The notes under the pieces: model-generated
The model's input: only the letters and a program-made list of their open reading frames with translations
What the model was told of the DNA's origin: nothing
Database searches by the model: none
Shown here: positions 1-12,004 of the stretch, in pieces
Layout of the letters: every line of letters starts with the position of its first letter
Position numbering within the stretch: position 1 is the first letter of the stretch
Made by a program: the position numbers and the translations under genes
Assembly: GCF_050947875.1 (NCBI RefSeq)
Contig: NC_134569.1
Location: 208,823,627 to 208,887,626, forward strand
Direction: 5' to 3'
Source of the DNA: Dermacentor variabilis
Taxonomy: Eukaryota; Arthropoda; Arachnida; Ixodida; Ixodidae
DNA length: 64,000 nucleotides

Positions 1-1229
1 GCATTCTGATTTGTTATGTAAGGTCAATTATTGGACTGTTGTTCATTGTTTTGTAGTAAGCAAAAACATCGTGCGCTCCCGCTGATGAGGCAGCTGTGAT
101 AGCTTCAGCCTTTACCACCCGCAGTATATTCCTTGTTTGATCAGCCTTAGTCGACGTGAGGAATGTGAAATTATTTTTGTACGTTTAATAAGCGCTGTGT
201 TATAGTAAATCAACCTGAGTAGTATGAAGAGATAAAGAAAAATGTATTGTCATATTACAGTCTGCAATGTGTGAATAATTACTTTGGAAGTTTGCCATCT
301 TATGTGATTAGTGCAATATAAATAACCTGTGTTACTCTTAATAACCTGTCGCCTTTCCAGTGGCTTTGAATTCGGCCCCCCAAGGCTCCAAGGACCAGCA
401 CTCATCCCCTGCTGCCACCAGCCATTGCTCATCCATTCCCTTGTATGAAATAAATTTGATCTAGAAGCTCGTGCACCTTGAAGCTTTTTCCACTTGTAGA
501 TTTGCTGCTACGAAGCAGCTCTTAAGCTTGCGGGATGAATCTTAAAAGGAAGCTTTGCATAAAGTGTGCGCATGTGAACATTTGAAATGCGTTTAAATCT
601 ACGTGCCTGTGCCGCATATATCGAAAACGTGCAGAAGCTTAACGGTCACTGAGGCGACGATTGTTATTTGTCTGCCTTCGACAGCCAAAATGTGCTCACA
701 TAATTGTCCACCACACGTGTGCTTTAGAACATTTTTTACCTTGCGGCCTCCGCGCGAAATCGTCATTGCATGCTCAAAAACATTGCACCGCTTTTTGTTG
801 CAAGGTAATGCGTGTTTGCACAAGAACGTTTGAGCTGTTCGAGCCACGGGCGTAGTCAGCATTATAATTCGAGGGGGGTGGGGGGGGGGGGGCTACTCCT
901 ATATGTACCTTCGTGCATGTGTTTGTATATGTACTGTGTATATATGTATATACAAACTAAAAATTTCGGGAGATTGGCACCCCTCCAGCTGCGCCATTCG
1001 TTCGAGCGTAGCAGGCATTAAAAAGTGTCATCGTGCTCAGCGCTTGCGAACAATTGCCGCATCTAGCTCGCGACCAGCAGACAAAAATCAAATGGAACAC
1101 CGCGCGGCATTTGCCTCCTGCGCGCGCGAGGAGTGGCTTCACTGCAGAGCTGGAACACAACAGCGGACCTATGCGCAACTCTGCTCCCTGCGGGAGCATA
1201 TACACAAAACACTATGTATCCACTTTCAG
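1..1229. other. No recognisable gene
   Basis: No open frame here has a recognisable domain. A poly-G tract lies at about 872-892, followed by AT-rich sequence with TATA-like steps. The last bases (1221-1229) are pyrimidine-rich and end in AG, and are read below as the splice acceptor of the next exon. The stretch is therefore most simply intron or intergenic DNA. Confidence 0.5.
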
Positions 1230-1563
1230 GCCAACTGACGGCACTCCTCCTGCCAGCATGGTCATGGCCGCTGAATGCCTAAGCCATCTGAAAGCATCAC
1301 GCGAACAGAGAGTGCGCCAAAAAGACGTGCTATACCATTTCGCATTTTCTATAGCTGGCATGATGCGCACTTTGTCAATTGATGAACAACTGGACACAAT
1401 ACATGCTACGCAGGACTTAGTGTACAATAAAATCAAAGAAGCAAGAGGAAAAGGAAATGAAACTCATTACTATGTAGTTTTTCCACACATTGCGTTCTTC
1501 ATTTCTCTATTTGACGCTGTAGTAATGTTCCTGCGATATAGTAGTTCAGCAAATAACCTATGA
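1230..1563 (+). CDS. Terminal exon of a MADF-BESS-like protein (partial gene)
   Basis: A pyrimidine-rich stretch ending in AG at 1228-1229 precedes a frame that stays open to the stop at 1561-1563. The frame also runs open upstream to 1033, so the splice site is inferred. About 35 residues starting near DVLYHFAFSIAGMM match the pattern of a BESS motif: a hydrophobic helix, a short turn, then a second amphipathic helix (QLDTIHATQDLVYNKIKEA). In MADF-BESS transcription factors this motif sits at the C-terminus and mediates protein-protein contacts. The MADF domain expected in upstream exons is not in the window. The tail after the motif is hydrophobic and may be decayed or unspliced. This is the only good candidate for host coding sequence here, though it could also come from a transposon accessory gene. 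Confidence 0.5.
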
Positions 1564-1763
1564 ACTTGCACGGTTACCATTTGCAGTCTTTCACACGGCT
1601 TTCCTGCCACGGCACCCTGCCATAACCAACCTTGTCAAAAATAATTTTTATTAGAACACAGCGTTTAGGCCACATAAATATGTTTTGCTTCTTCAACGTG
1701 TCTCATATATGAAATAATACAGCAAGAAAAATCTGTGCACATGCAACGCACAGCTTGGAATGT

Positions 1764-1863
1764 TTGAACACATAACAGGGCAGCGCGAGAAAACAGGGAC
1801 GATGAAATGCGTATGATCCTTTCATCGTCCTTGTTTTTTCGGGCTGCCCTTTTATGCGTTCGA
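1764..1863. repeat. Hairpin (foldback) repeat, arms about 43 bp
   Basis: Two nearly complementary arms flank a short loop. The inner 30-bp arms are 1778-1807 and 1820-1849 (GGGCAGCGCGAGAAAACAGG on the left against its complement on the right), and similarity extends outward to about 1764 and 1863. This is the form of a small foldback element or a MITE remnant. It lies downstream of the BESS-like exon and would be in its 3' UTR if that gene is real. Confidence 0.75.
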
Positions 1864-1917
1864 CAATGTACCAACTGGCCCAAATAAGAGCCTTACTGCT
1901 CCGTAGAATCTTTGTGA

Positions 1918-1923
1918 AATAAA
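1918..1923 (+). terminator. Candidate poly(A) signal AATAAA
   Basis: A consensus AATAAA lies about 355 bases after the stop of the BESS-like exon and in the same orientation. In AT-rich DNA this hexamer is common by chance, so only position and strand support it. Confidence 0.3.
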
Positions 1924-2055
1924 GAATTTGTGATGCACTTAAATACTATGACTTTGTTCTATGCGAACATCCCAACTTTAGTCCCACATTATCTGTAACC
2001 TCGTGCAATGTTTATTCATCACAGAGGTTGCTTAGACATTATTACCACATTATAT

Positions 2056-2203
2056 TGCTACGGAACAGCCGCCACAGTGTGGCTGCACTGAGGAGGACGA
2101 AGACGACGTGTGTGCCGGCTTGATATAGCGTCGCCATTTTGGCCTCCGTGAGCTTCCCTGTAAATAAATTGTAAATAGTATTCGGCTTCAGCTTTACGTA
2201 ACA
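2056..2203 (+). repeat. 5' LTR of gypsy copy 1
   Basis: 148 bp, nearly identical to 7216-7362. It contains AATAAA-type signals (TAAATAAATTG near its 3' end) and TG...CA ends. The few differences from the 3' LTR, including a 1-bp length difference, indicate that the insertion is not brand new. Confidence 0.92.
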
Positions 2204-2239
2204 TTAATTTGGTGGAGGTGGACGTTCCCCGTACCCGTC

Positions 2240-3358
2240 ATGGAGCTTCGCAGCGGTCGCAACGGCGACAATGCAACTTCGGCTCCTGCTGGCGGCACTT
2301 CATCTATGCAAGCGTCTTCGCCTGCAGCCCCGACCTACGTCACCATTTCCCCACCTCGGGATCCTGGTGTTTTCAAGGGAGTCGGTAGTCCTGATGTTGA
2401 CGACTGGCTCCGCTTATACGAACGTGTCAGCACCAGTCACAGGTGGGATCCGACTGTTATGCTTGCCAACGTACTTTTCTACATCGACGGAGCTCCATTG
2501 GCGTGATTCCAGACTCACGAAGAGGAGATCTCGAGCTGGGATCTCTTCAAAGACAAGCTACGCGACCTTTTTCGCAATCCGTTTGGTCGACAAGTCAATG
2601 CCAAGAAAGCCCTTGCCACACGTGTACAGACGTCGACCGAGTCCTACGTGTCGTACATACTCGACGTCAAGGCCCTTTGTGCCAAGGCTGACCCGAACAT
2701 CACTGAGGACGATAAGGTTAATCACGTCCTCAAAGGCATTGCTGACGACGCCTTCAATTTACTGGTGTTTACGAACGTCACCAGCATCGATACCATCCTC
2801 AAGGAGTGCCGCCGTCTAGAGCATGCTAAAAGCCGCCGGGTATCCCAAAGCATCACGCGACTTCCCAACACAGCTGCTACGTCATCCTGTGACGACCTCT
2901 TCCACCAGCCGTCGCGATGTGACAACTTGACCCGCATCATTCGTCGTGAGGTCGAAGCGGCACAACCGGCGGCCCCTTAATTCCCGTTACCTGATCATTC
3001 TCCGGTGACAATCTGCTTGATCCAGGCCGTCGTCCGTCAAGAGTTGTCCAACGTCGGCCTGCAATCCATTTGGTCCGTACGCTCGGAACCTTTGTCTCCC
3101 CGCACGTCCCCACCGCGTTCTTCTTACTCCTCTTATGGACAGTGCAACCCCTCCGAATGGCGAACCTTGGACGACAAGCCGATCTGTTTTAACTGCCGAC
3201 GCATTGGACACGTCGCTTGCCACTGCCGCAGCCGCTGGACTTCTCCGACGCTCTATTATTCTGATTACCCCCCTCGCCCCTCTAGCGCATCCTTTTCCCT
3301 CGTCCCTTCTATGCCCGCTGCATCATCTGACCCTGCAACACCTTTGACACGACCCTGA
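2240..3358 (+). pseudogene. gag: gag of gypsy copy 1 (broken by stop codons and frameshifts)
   Basis: The frame starts at ATG 2240 (MELRSGRNGDN) shortly after the 5' LTR. A TGA at 2504-2506 interrupts it. The same reading continues with the typical gypsy capsid pattern (a WDLFKDKLRDLF-like helix, then a conserved segment around ESYVSYILDVKALC) to a TAA at 2978-2980. After a further shift a CCHC zinc knuckle, CFNCRRIGHVACHC (CX2CX4HX4C), lies in the nucleocapsid position near 3184-3230. Gag would package the element RNA in a virus-like particle in the cytoplasm. Two premature stops mean no complete Gag can be made. Confidence 0.85.
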
Positions 3359-3842
3359 CTCGTGACCGTGCTCGAAAAACTGGACAATCGCCCCTTCACA
3401 GAAGAGAAAGTTCTAGGACACTGGTCCAGACGGGTTTCAGCACTCAAGGCCTTAAGGGCTTTGCTGAAGTTCTTAAGGACATGTGAATTGTGCGAACGCC
3501 TTGGACTATTGTTGCGCGTAACATCGCGTCACTGTGTGCATTTTTCTTGTTTTTCTTTTGTTTGTTTTCCTTTCTTCTCTCTTCATTCTCCTTTTATTCC
3601 CTTTACCCCTTTCCCCAGCACAGGGTAGCCAGCCGGTATTTACACTGGCTAACCCCCCTATCTTTCCTTCCCGTTTGTCTCTCTCTCTCTCTTGACACGA
3701 CCCTGCTACTCCCGCTCGCCTTCTCCCTCCCGCCGCCAATCTCGCTCGCCCCAGTCACGCCGTGCTCCTTCTCCGACCTACTCGCCGCACCCCCGACCGG
3801 AAAACTAGACACTGGAGCTTCTGGAGGTGAAGCTGCATTGAC

Positions 3843-6800
3843 GACATTGGCACGAAATCCTCGCTTCACCTTACCCACGAACAAGAATCTTTTGGACGTT
3901 CTCGTCGACAACGTTCCTGTGTGCGCGTTGATTGACACCGGGGCGGATGTGTCCATTATGATTGCTGCTCTTCGCCGTCGGCTCAAGAAAGTTCTGACGC
4001 CTGCCTCTAACCGAGTTGTAAGTTGTACAAGTCGCCGACGGAGGGACTGTCGCTATTGTTGGCATGTGTTCTGCCAGACTCACCATTGCTGAGAGACACA
4101 CCGTCGTTCTTTTCACCGTCATCGAGCATTGCCCTCACGAACTCATTCTCGGTCTGCATTTTCTTGCCAATCATTCTGCCCTCATTGACTGTTCGGCCGG
4201 CTCACTTCGCCTTGACTTGCCTCTTCTTGCCGACCCTGTGGACCCGCCTCCAAGCCATCTGAGCTGCATGCATTTTATTCGCCTACCGCCTCACTCTGTG
4301 ACACGTCGACTTGTCCTCACCAGCTGTACCTGACGGCAATTACGTGGCCGCACCAATTCCGGCCGTTATGCTTACACATGGTGTTACCGTGCCGCACACT
4401 GTGCTGAAAATTACTGGCAACCGCACTTGCCTTCCACTTGTCAATTTCGCGCTAACCGCGCAAGTTCTGCCTCAGGGGATTTCATTGGCTATAATTAGCG
4501 TTGCAGGATGATGAGGTCGAGCCATTCACAGTGGAAGATCGTTACAGCTCAGCCCATACCGTGACCTCATCGCACAGTACTGACGTCGACATTAAGAAGA
4601 TGGTTTCCTCTGACCTTACACCTGCTCAAGCTGAAGCTCTTTGCCGCGTTCTTGAAGGCTATCGCGACATTTTTGACTTTGACAATAGACCCTTAGGTCA
4701 AACGCCCGTCGTTACCCATCCCATAAATACTGGCGATGCGAACCCTATTCACCGACGTCCATATCGTGTTTCTGCGACGGAACGAGCTGTTATCCAACAG
4801 GAAGTCAAAAAGATGCTTGCAAAGAACATTATCGAGCCTTCCTGTAGTCCCGGGGCATCTCCCGTCGTACTTGTCAAAAAGAAGGATGGAACGTGGCGCT
4901 TTTGTGAAGATTATCTCCACCTGAACAAAATCACAAAAAAGGACGTGTACCCTTTGCCACGTATTGATGACGCTCTAGACTGCCTGTACGGTGCCACCTA
5001 TTTTTTTTCTATCGTCTTACGGTCCGGCTACTGGCAGATATCCGTCGATGACATGGACCGAGAGAAGACTGCATTTGTTACCCCTGACGGCCTTATCTGT
5101 TCAAGGTGATGCCTTTCGGTCTCTGTAACGCGTCCGCCACCTTCGAACGAATGATGGACTCTTTCCTTCAGGGGTTCAAGTGGTCCACCTGTTTGCTATC
5201 TGGGCGACGTCATCGTTTATTCGCCCACATTCGATACGCATCTAGACCGTCTTTCAGCGATTCTTGACGTGTTCCGCCGCGCCGGTCTCCAGTTGAACTC
5301 GTCAAAATGTCATTTCGCTCGTTGCCAAATCGCCGTCCTTGGACACTTCCTATACCCCAGAGGCGTGCGACCCTATCCGGACAAAATTCGTGCCGTTACG
5401 AATTTTCCTGTTCCGAAGTCTACCAAGGACGTTCTTAGTTTCGTAGGGTTGTGCTCTTATTTCCGACGCTTTGTGAAGGATTTTGCGACCATCGCACGTC
5501 CCCTTACCGACATCTTGAAGAAAGACGGCCCTTTCTCTTGGGGTCCTGACCATGCCGCATTTTTTTCGCAGCTGACTACTCTCCTTACCACGCCTCCAAT
5601 TTTGGCCCACTTTGACCCGTCTGCCTCAACGGAAGTGCGAACTGATGCCAGTGGTCACGGCATAGGAGCAGTGTTAGCACAGCGCCAGCGTGGACATGAT
5701 CGCGTTATAGCCTATGCCAGCCGACTTCTGTCACCCGCCGAGCGCAATTATTCAATCACAGACCACGAGTGCCTCGCTCTTGTGTTTGCTCTTGCGAAAT
5801 TTCGTCCATACTTGTACGGCCGCCCCTTCTGTGTCATCACTGATCACCACGCTCTCTGCTGGCTATCCTCGCTCAAGGACCCCACGGGACGACTCGCTCG
5901 CTGGGCGTTACGCCTGCAAGAATATACCTTCTCCGTGGTATATAAAACGGGACGCTTGCACCAGGCACCAGGATGCCGATTGTTTGTCCCGCTACCCCGT
6001 CGACGAGCCGGCCGATGCGGACGCCATCGCTTGCGTTTTCTCTGTGTCCCAGTTGCTTGAAATCGGTAACGAGCAACGGCGTGATCCTTCATTACGAGCC
6101 CTCATCGACCGTCTGGAGTCAACTCGTGGCGACGCCTCTCTCCGGATGTTTCTCCTTAAGGAGGGGGCATTATACCGCCGCAATTTTGATCCACACGGCC
6201 TTGACCTTGTGCTCGTCATTCCATCGCACCTGCGTTCGACTGTCCTCCAGCAACTTCACGATGCTCCCTTGGCTGGACCCTTGGGCGTCTCGCGCACATA
6301 CGACCGTGTACGCCGTCGATTCTTTTGGACGGGTCTCGCCCGCTTCGTGCGGCGCTACGTTGCCGCTTGTGAGCCCTGTCAGCGCCGGGTCGCCGTCGCT
6401 ACCGATTATGCAACGCGGTACGCCATCACCAGAGCCCTCCCGACAAGTTGCGCTACTGACGTTTGTGACTTTCTGCTCTATGATATCATTTTAGTGCACG
6501 GTGGTCCGCGCCAATTACTCACTGACCCTGTCGCAGCTTTTTGTCGGCAGTCGTCGAGGATATCCTCCGCTCCTGCTCGACAAAGCACAAGTTCAGCACG
6601 TCCTACCACCCACAGACCAACGGCCTCACGGAGCGCTTCAACGGGACCATCACCGACATGCTTTCGAAGTACGTTGCGACCTACCACCACGACTGGGATC
6701 TTCACTTACCATATGTGACGTTCGCATATAATTCATCGCGTCACGACACCGCCGGCTATTCACCAATCTCTCTCCTATATGGCCGAGAACCCGTGTTGCC

Positions 6801-7188
6801 CTTGGACACTTTGCTGCCCTCGGCCACACGTTCTGCCACTGAATACGCCCGCGACGCAATCGCACAGGCCGACCACGCGCGCCAGCTCGCCCACACCCGT
6901 CTCGAGGCCTCACAGGAGCATCAAAGATGCCTCTATGATTGCCACCATCTTGACATGCACTTTTCTCTGGGTTCTCTGGTGCTTCTCTGGTCACCCGTTC
7001 GACGTGTGGGCCTTTCCAAAAAGCTGCTGTCGCGCTACACTGGCCCTTACCGTGTGGTACGACAAGTGACCGATGTCACGTATGAAATCATCCCCGCCGA
7101 TCTATCAGCGTCATCATCAGCTTCAAGTGACATCGTTCACGTGGCAAGACTAAAACCATGCCACACACCTTTCACCGCGGATGTGTAG
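3843..7188 (+). pseudogene. pol: pol of gypsy copy 1 (protease-RT-RNase H-integrase, dead)
   Basis: The protease active site LIDTGAD is near 3927-3947, preceded by a CT-rich low-complexity tract (3530-3740). RT motifs are clear (KKKDGTWRFCEDYLHLNKI, then RSGYWQI), but the frame breaks near 5100 and the catalytic Y-x-D-D box reads YLGD near 5190-5201, losing the first aspartate. RNase H ([21 protein letters not shown]) is well preserved, with another shift near 5960. In the integrase the zinc module has lost its second His (AGPLG where AGHLG is usual). About 60 residues between CQRR and VAVATDYATRY are deleted, taking the first catalytic Asp with them. The tail (YHPQTNGLTERFNGT to the stop at 7188) is open. 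Each enzyme is disabled by a different lesion. Confidence 0.9.
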
Positions 7189-7215
7189 ATTAGGTGCTTC
7201 TACAGCCGGTGGTGA

Positions 7216-7362
7216 TGCTACGGAACAGCCGCCACAGTGTGGCTGCACTGAGGAGGACGAAGACGACGTGTGTGCCGGCTTGAATAGCGTCGCCATTTTG
7301 GCCTCCGTGAGCTTCCCTGTAAATAAAGTGTAAATAGTATTCGGCTTCAGCTTCACGTAACA
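7216..7362 (+). repeat. 3' LTR of gypsy copy 1
   Basis: 147 bp, matching 2056-2203 with a few substitutions (for example CTTCACGTAACA against CTTTACGTAACA). It is followed at once by the ATAT target duplication at 7363-7366. The polypurine tract before it is poor (GCCGGTGGTGA), perhaps through mutation. Confidence 0.92.
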
Positions 7363-9907
7363 ATATTTATGAGCGGAACCGTAACGTGCAGGGTTTGTGC
7401 ACTGCACAACCTAGGTCATAATGGAAACAGGAGGAAGCGAATGCATAATTTCATATGTCAGACCAGTGATCTTGAGAGAAGTGTTGTGAGGATAGGAGCA
7501 AACGGAGAAAAGTGTGTCAGATGAGAACACATCAGGCTTTTACACCGACAGTGTGAAAGTAGCGCATACCTAGTGGCACAAGAATGGAGAAGCTACAACA
7601 TTACCTGTAGTTTTTATACACTTCATATAAGCTATACCTAGGGTACCCCAAATACCTAAGAGGAAACATTCTATGTACCGGTTTTAAGTCGTGATTTGTT
7701 TAATGACGCGGAACAGAGGTGTGCTTTACTTTGGTATACTGACAATCAACAAGAAAGGTAAACAAATACAGGAGCTAATACCTATATGTGTGTGTCAGCG
7801 CAACGATATATAGCACAATACTGACAGACAGACCAACATGAAATTGTGGCAGCCCAGACAGAGGAAACTTTGCTTCAAGTGTGTGCACTGCAACTTGTCT
7901 ACATGCATGCAAACGGTACTTTTTCAGGTATGCTCACATTACCTGCCCGAGTGGCAAGCTGCGCCGTGCAAGGTGACCAGAGCTTCATTGCCTATGCCGT
8001 CAGCGCTCCAGTTCCAATCAGTCAGGTTTCCTTGCAGTCTTCAGTGTCGGTGGTACCCGGAGGACACAGCAGATGGCCTTTGAGTCTGGTGATTCCTTCG
8101 GTAGGAAGTTGTGCAGCACTACACATGCGGGCACTTTCCTCCTGATGTTATCTTCCTTCGCCTTAAAAGGCCGGTGAAAGATCTACCATCTTTGTGCCAG
8201 TACACCTAAGGCATTTTCTACAACTGTAATTAAATATTCTCTGCTGCAACTCCTCAAATTGTGTGGTTGCTCTGCGGTCTGCAATGCATGGCTGCGCTAT
8301 TGCCGTACGTAAGCTCCCTGAGAGAAGCGGGTGAAGACCTGTTGGAAAACAGGTGTTTCAAAATGGGGAAGACTTATCGAGGTGGCCAGATTTCAGAGAT
8401 ACAATGACCTGCAGTTTTATTGTTACCCTTTAGAAGCATTGCACTGAAATGCTACGTGTTGGCTTAAACGTTTCAGGAACACATTTTCAATATCCCTGTT
8501 TACAAAGAATGCAAGCCACTGTTAATGTGTAGTCTATTTTGCTTGATTACAATTTTGTGTGATACAAAGGTCTTCCGTGACCATACACTTTTAACATGGC
8601 GGCATGCACAATCTCACTTGAAAACGTTTGAGGTATAGGTTAGGCTATAGTGCGCCTACATACATAGTGAAAGGGCCACTACATGTCAATATATTTTGGA
8701 ACTTTCTAAGTACTACCAAGGTTATATATACATCAGCTGAACAAGCACATTTCATCTACATGTCTCAAAGAAAACATTTTAGGATTGGCACTACAAATTA
8801 TAAATATTGCAAGGCAACAAACCGTTACAGTTATGTACACTAATGCTGGTCATGGCTGCGCAATGGGGAAGCATTGTGTTGAGCATATCACCACTCACTA
8901 TTTTTCGAATATGACCTCATCATGTACGTCTTCAAAGGAAAGGCTTCATCGCCGACGAAAAAATAAGGAATGTCGCCTATCTTTCCAAGACTTGCACACG
9001 CAGGAACGCCAAGGGTGCGGTCAATAATTTTCGTTTGTAGGTTCCTCCTGCTGAAAACGCCACCATCTCATTCACGTCCATGGTGACCAATTTCAGCATA
9101 TGGGAAGCTAGAACGGAAACAAGTACGCAGAAACATAGCATTGATATTTAAGAGGTGTGGCACTCATCAGTATACGAGAAATTTAACAAAATTTACAAAT
9201 AATGATGGATGCAGTAATGATATAAGATCTTTCTCACTTTTGGAGTTATATAAAGAGTAAAAGAAACCTAAAAGTTAGGTGTACAATCTTTCTATTTTAT
9301 TTTGTACTCTTTAATTGATTTCTGTTTAGCATTTACATAAGAAGCGTTTCCTTGTACATATATGTTTTGTACCCACGATCACGTTTCACAGTTTTTCTTT
9401 GTGAACATCAAGTGTACCATTACCAAGGCTTCGTTCTAACGGTTCATGGGCACTCTGAACAATAACTTAACCGAAATGAATAATAATGCACGCAGAAAAG
9501 TGGTAGGTAGAACAAAGGTAATATTTCTGGACCATTATTTTTCGTTTTGGTTTCAGTTTTGTCTCACGGGCTGTTTCCACTTGTTGCACTCGCAGAGACT
9601 GATGTCTGGTTTGGAATCCCTCAAAGATTGCCTTCTTGACGCTCGTTTTTTTTTATGGCACGCAAAGATGCGACTACAGCTGCTCACAGGTGGGCGCTGA
9701 TGTGTACAAAGTATGCCACCGTATTTGCGAGTATCGTGCCTTGAGAATTGCGAAAATTGATTGCCTCTGGGCTGCGATAAGATGAAGGGTTACGTTATAT
9801 ATTTATCGATGCGTGCGAAAATAAAATCTATAGTTGAAAGTAAAGCGCTGTGTCTGTGTATCTGTTTCTGTCTACGTCCTCGTTCAGTCGCGCTTATACA
9901 CTCTACC
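7363..9907. other. No gene recognised
   Basis: AT-rich sequence with short frames only. None of these frames (for example 7838-8145) shows a domain, a coding-like composition or a splice pattern that I can defend. It probably belongs to the flank into which both the Harbinger relic and gypsy copy 1 were inserted. Confidence 0.5.
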
Positions 9908-11318
9908 ATGGATTCTAACCAACTAGCTCGCCAACGTGTTTTAACCAAAATATATGAAACCATTACAGCCTCGTTGGCGAGCTGCGGAATTGCGAAGACG
10001 CGAGCGCAAGTCCACTAGAAAATAGAAAACCTGCGGAACAAATACAGGTATGTGTCTTTTTCTTCCATGCTTATGTAGCAATGGGAGTTGTGTAGTGCAC
10101 GTGGCACACGTGTGTGTTCGCCTATGAGAGGAGGGTGCCTGCTCTATATGTAGCTTGTTCAGGCGATGCTCGTTGAAATTCAGGGAAACACTAAATATTT
10201 CGGAAAGCCCGCACACGCCTACGCGGCCGACATCAAATACTAACAAAAATGTGCTTAGGGCAGCCACGAATTCGGACTTCGTGTCTGGTGGCTATAAGTG
10301 GCATTATGTGGGCAACGGTAGTGCAGTTGTGTTCCCGTCAGCGCAATGTTTCGGTAATGCACATGTAATACAAGCGGCCTAGCCACTAAACTTTTGGCTA
10401 TCGTGTGCGTCTGCTGTTTTCAATAAATTGTTGGAAAGCGTCAGCGCCCATATAATGCCCGCAACAGTTATCACAGCTAAAATTTTGCAATGTCAGTCTG
10501 CACATGCATGTTTTATGGCTCCTGTCATTTCTTATTAATGTTTTTTTTTTAATTTTTTTACATACTAGATTGCACACGAAGAACCGAACAGCTTCCGGAT
10601 GTGTTCCGTGGAAGTTTTATTGGAAAATACATATATTCTTGGGATCATGGTCACCAAATGATGCCAGTCTTGCTGTTGAAAGCAGCTGTGGAAAGCTCAC
10701 AGTGTCCGAAGTAAGCATGCACGGATCTTTCAACACCCTCGGTAGAATTGTATTGAACTGTTCAAAGTGTCACCTAGGTTCTTATGACTATAAAGCATAC
10801 ATTCAGTACCTGTGACTGGATCTCTTCATGTCAGCAATGCTTTTTCAACCTTTTACATATTGTCCGAAGCATGAACACAAGGGAGTCATGCGAGCAGCAT
10901 GAGTTATGGACATACGACGCTCCATTAGACAGCCTGGAACCACCAGAAAACGACGAAAACAGCCCACCACCATGCATTTTCTATGAGTCAGTGCCAACAG
11001 TGGTGGACAGTCGGGTTGGCTAGCCGTCCACAGACCGGACATTTCCCAACCAGCCCACCCCAGGCCAGCCCGCCCCAGGCCGACCTTCCCCAAGCCATTC
11101 TACCCCTGCCAGATCAGCTGCAGGCCAAAAAAAGAAAAAGAGAAGCACGGCGTGCTTGAGGATATTTTCCAGGAACAAAAGAAGTTTCGGGCAAGCTGGT
11201 ACGCCTTTAAAATGCAGTAGCTCTAACGTTATAAAAGGGAGCTCAAGTTGCAAGAGGAAGCTGCAAAGCGGAACACGCAACTAATTGATGTCTCGAAGGA
11301 TTTTTTTCCGTTAGAATA
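9908..11318 (+). pseudogene. Myb/SANT-like accessory gene of a Harbinger element (fragmentary)
   Basis: Two separated pieces support this. At 9908-10047 the frame reads a Myb/SANT-like helix-turn-helix end (VLTKIYETITASLASCGIAK, then KIENLRNKYR after an in-frame TAG near 10015) and finishes at a canonical donor, ACAG|GTATGT. At about 10860-11318 a second piece carries an acidic, Pro-rich linker, a basic KKKKRS patch and an amphipathic end (DIFQEQKKFRASWYAFKMQ, later RELKLQEEAAKR), interrupted by stops. This is the usual layout of Myb-like proteins that accompany Harbinger transposases and bind the transposon ends. It points toward the transposase relic on the other strand at 12005-12590, as in many two-gene Harbinger elements. 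The middle exon near 10570 is uncertain. Confidence 0.5.
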
Positions 11319-12004
11319 ATCAGCGTGCTTTTGTTTTATTTCAATACGTTCAAGGCCCGAAGGTGTTGCAGAAAGTGGTAATTATTAGAAGGTTAATAAA
11401 ATTCATAGTTGAAACCACTGAACATTCTTTCACTCGTGAGTGTCACGACCTGTCACGCTGAAGCAGTTCATTCAATAGTCGCATGATCCAGAATGAAAGA
11501 CAATGCAAATGTTATATGCAGTGAAATTCACATGTTCAAAAATTAAACAGCAGTAGAGGAGTTCACACTCTCCCATAAGCATACGTGATTTCATAATTGC
11601 CTACGATAAGCTCTTGCGCATGTAAGTTCTTCAATAGAGAGGTATGCACAGTGGTGGCTGAAACCTACTCATTACAGCCCAAAAGAAATGGAAGTGTTCC
11701 CGACAGCCTTCGCAAAGTACTCTGCATAAAACAGGGAACGTTTTATTTGCTTTTACAGCCAAGGAGGCCACAGCTATATGCTGTGTCCACGTACAACGTT
11801 GCGCATGCAATGGTAGGACCTTCTGACAACTTCGTTAAAATAGAACCAGTCAGGTACAGACTTTCAAATCTGTGTTTCTACATCTAAAGAAATTTTACAA
11901 AAGCAGTGAAGATGTGATAAGAAATGGCTGCCTATGTAGATATAAGTGAAGTGTCTGTCCTAGTATAGCACACATAAGGAGCTTTCCAGTCTAGCTTAGG
12001 TGGG
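11319..12004. other. Spacer between the two convergent Harbinger gene pieces
   Basis: AT-rich, with no domain found on either strand. Its position between two convergent genes fits the central 3' region of a Harbinger element. Confidence 0.4.

Larger units (their letters stand above)
2056..7362 (+). mobile_element. Ty3/gypsy LTR retrotransposon, copy 1 (decayed, full length)
   Basis: Two direct repeats of about 148 bp start TGCTACGGAACAGCC and end ACGTAACA (TG...CA termini). They flank gag and pol remnants in the order gag, protease, reverse transcriptase, RNase H, integrase, which is Ty3/gypsy order. The 4-bp target duplication ATAT lies at 2052-2055 and 7363-7366. After the 5' LTR the sequence TTTGGTGGAGGTGG (about 2208-2221) sits where a primer-binding site is expected, and the second gypsy element here has the same string at the same place. 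No env gene is seen. Several frameshifts, stop codons and an integrase deletion make the copy incapable of its own transposition. Confidence 0.93.

Noticed and set aside
2271..2819. 182-residue frame overlapping gypsy gag
   Set aside because: Shadow of the gag reading in another frame; no domain, and gag motifs are in the other frames.
7838..8145. Cys-rich small frames in the left gene-poor region
   Set aside because: Overlapping frames of about 80-100 residues with no signal peptide, domain or splice context.
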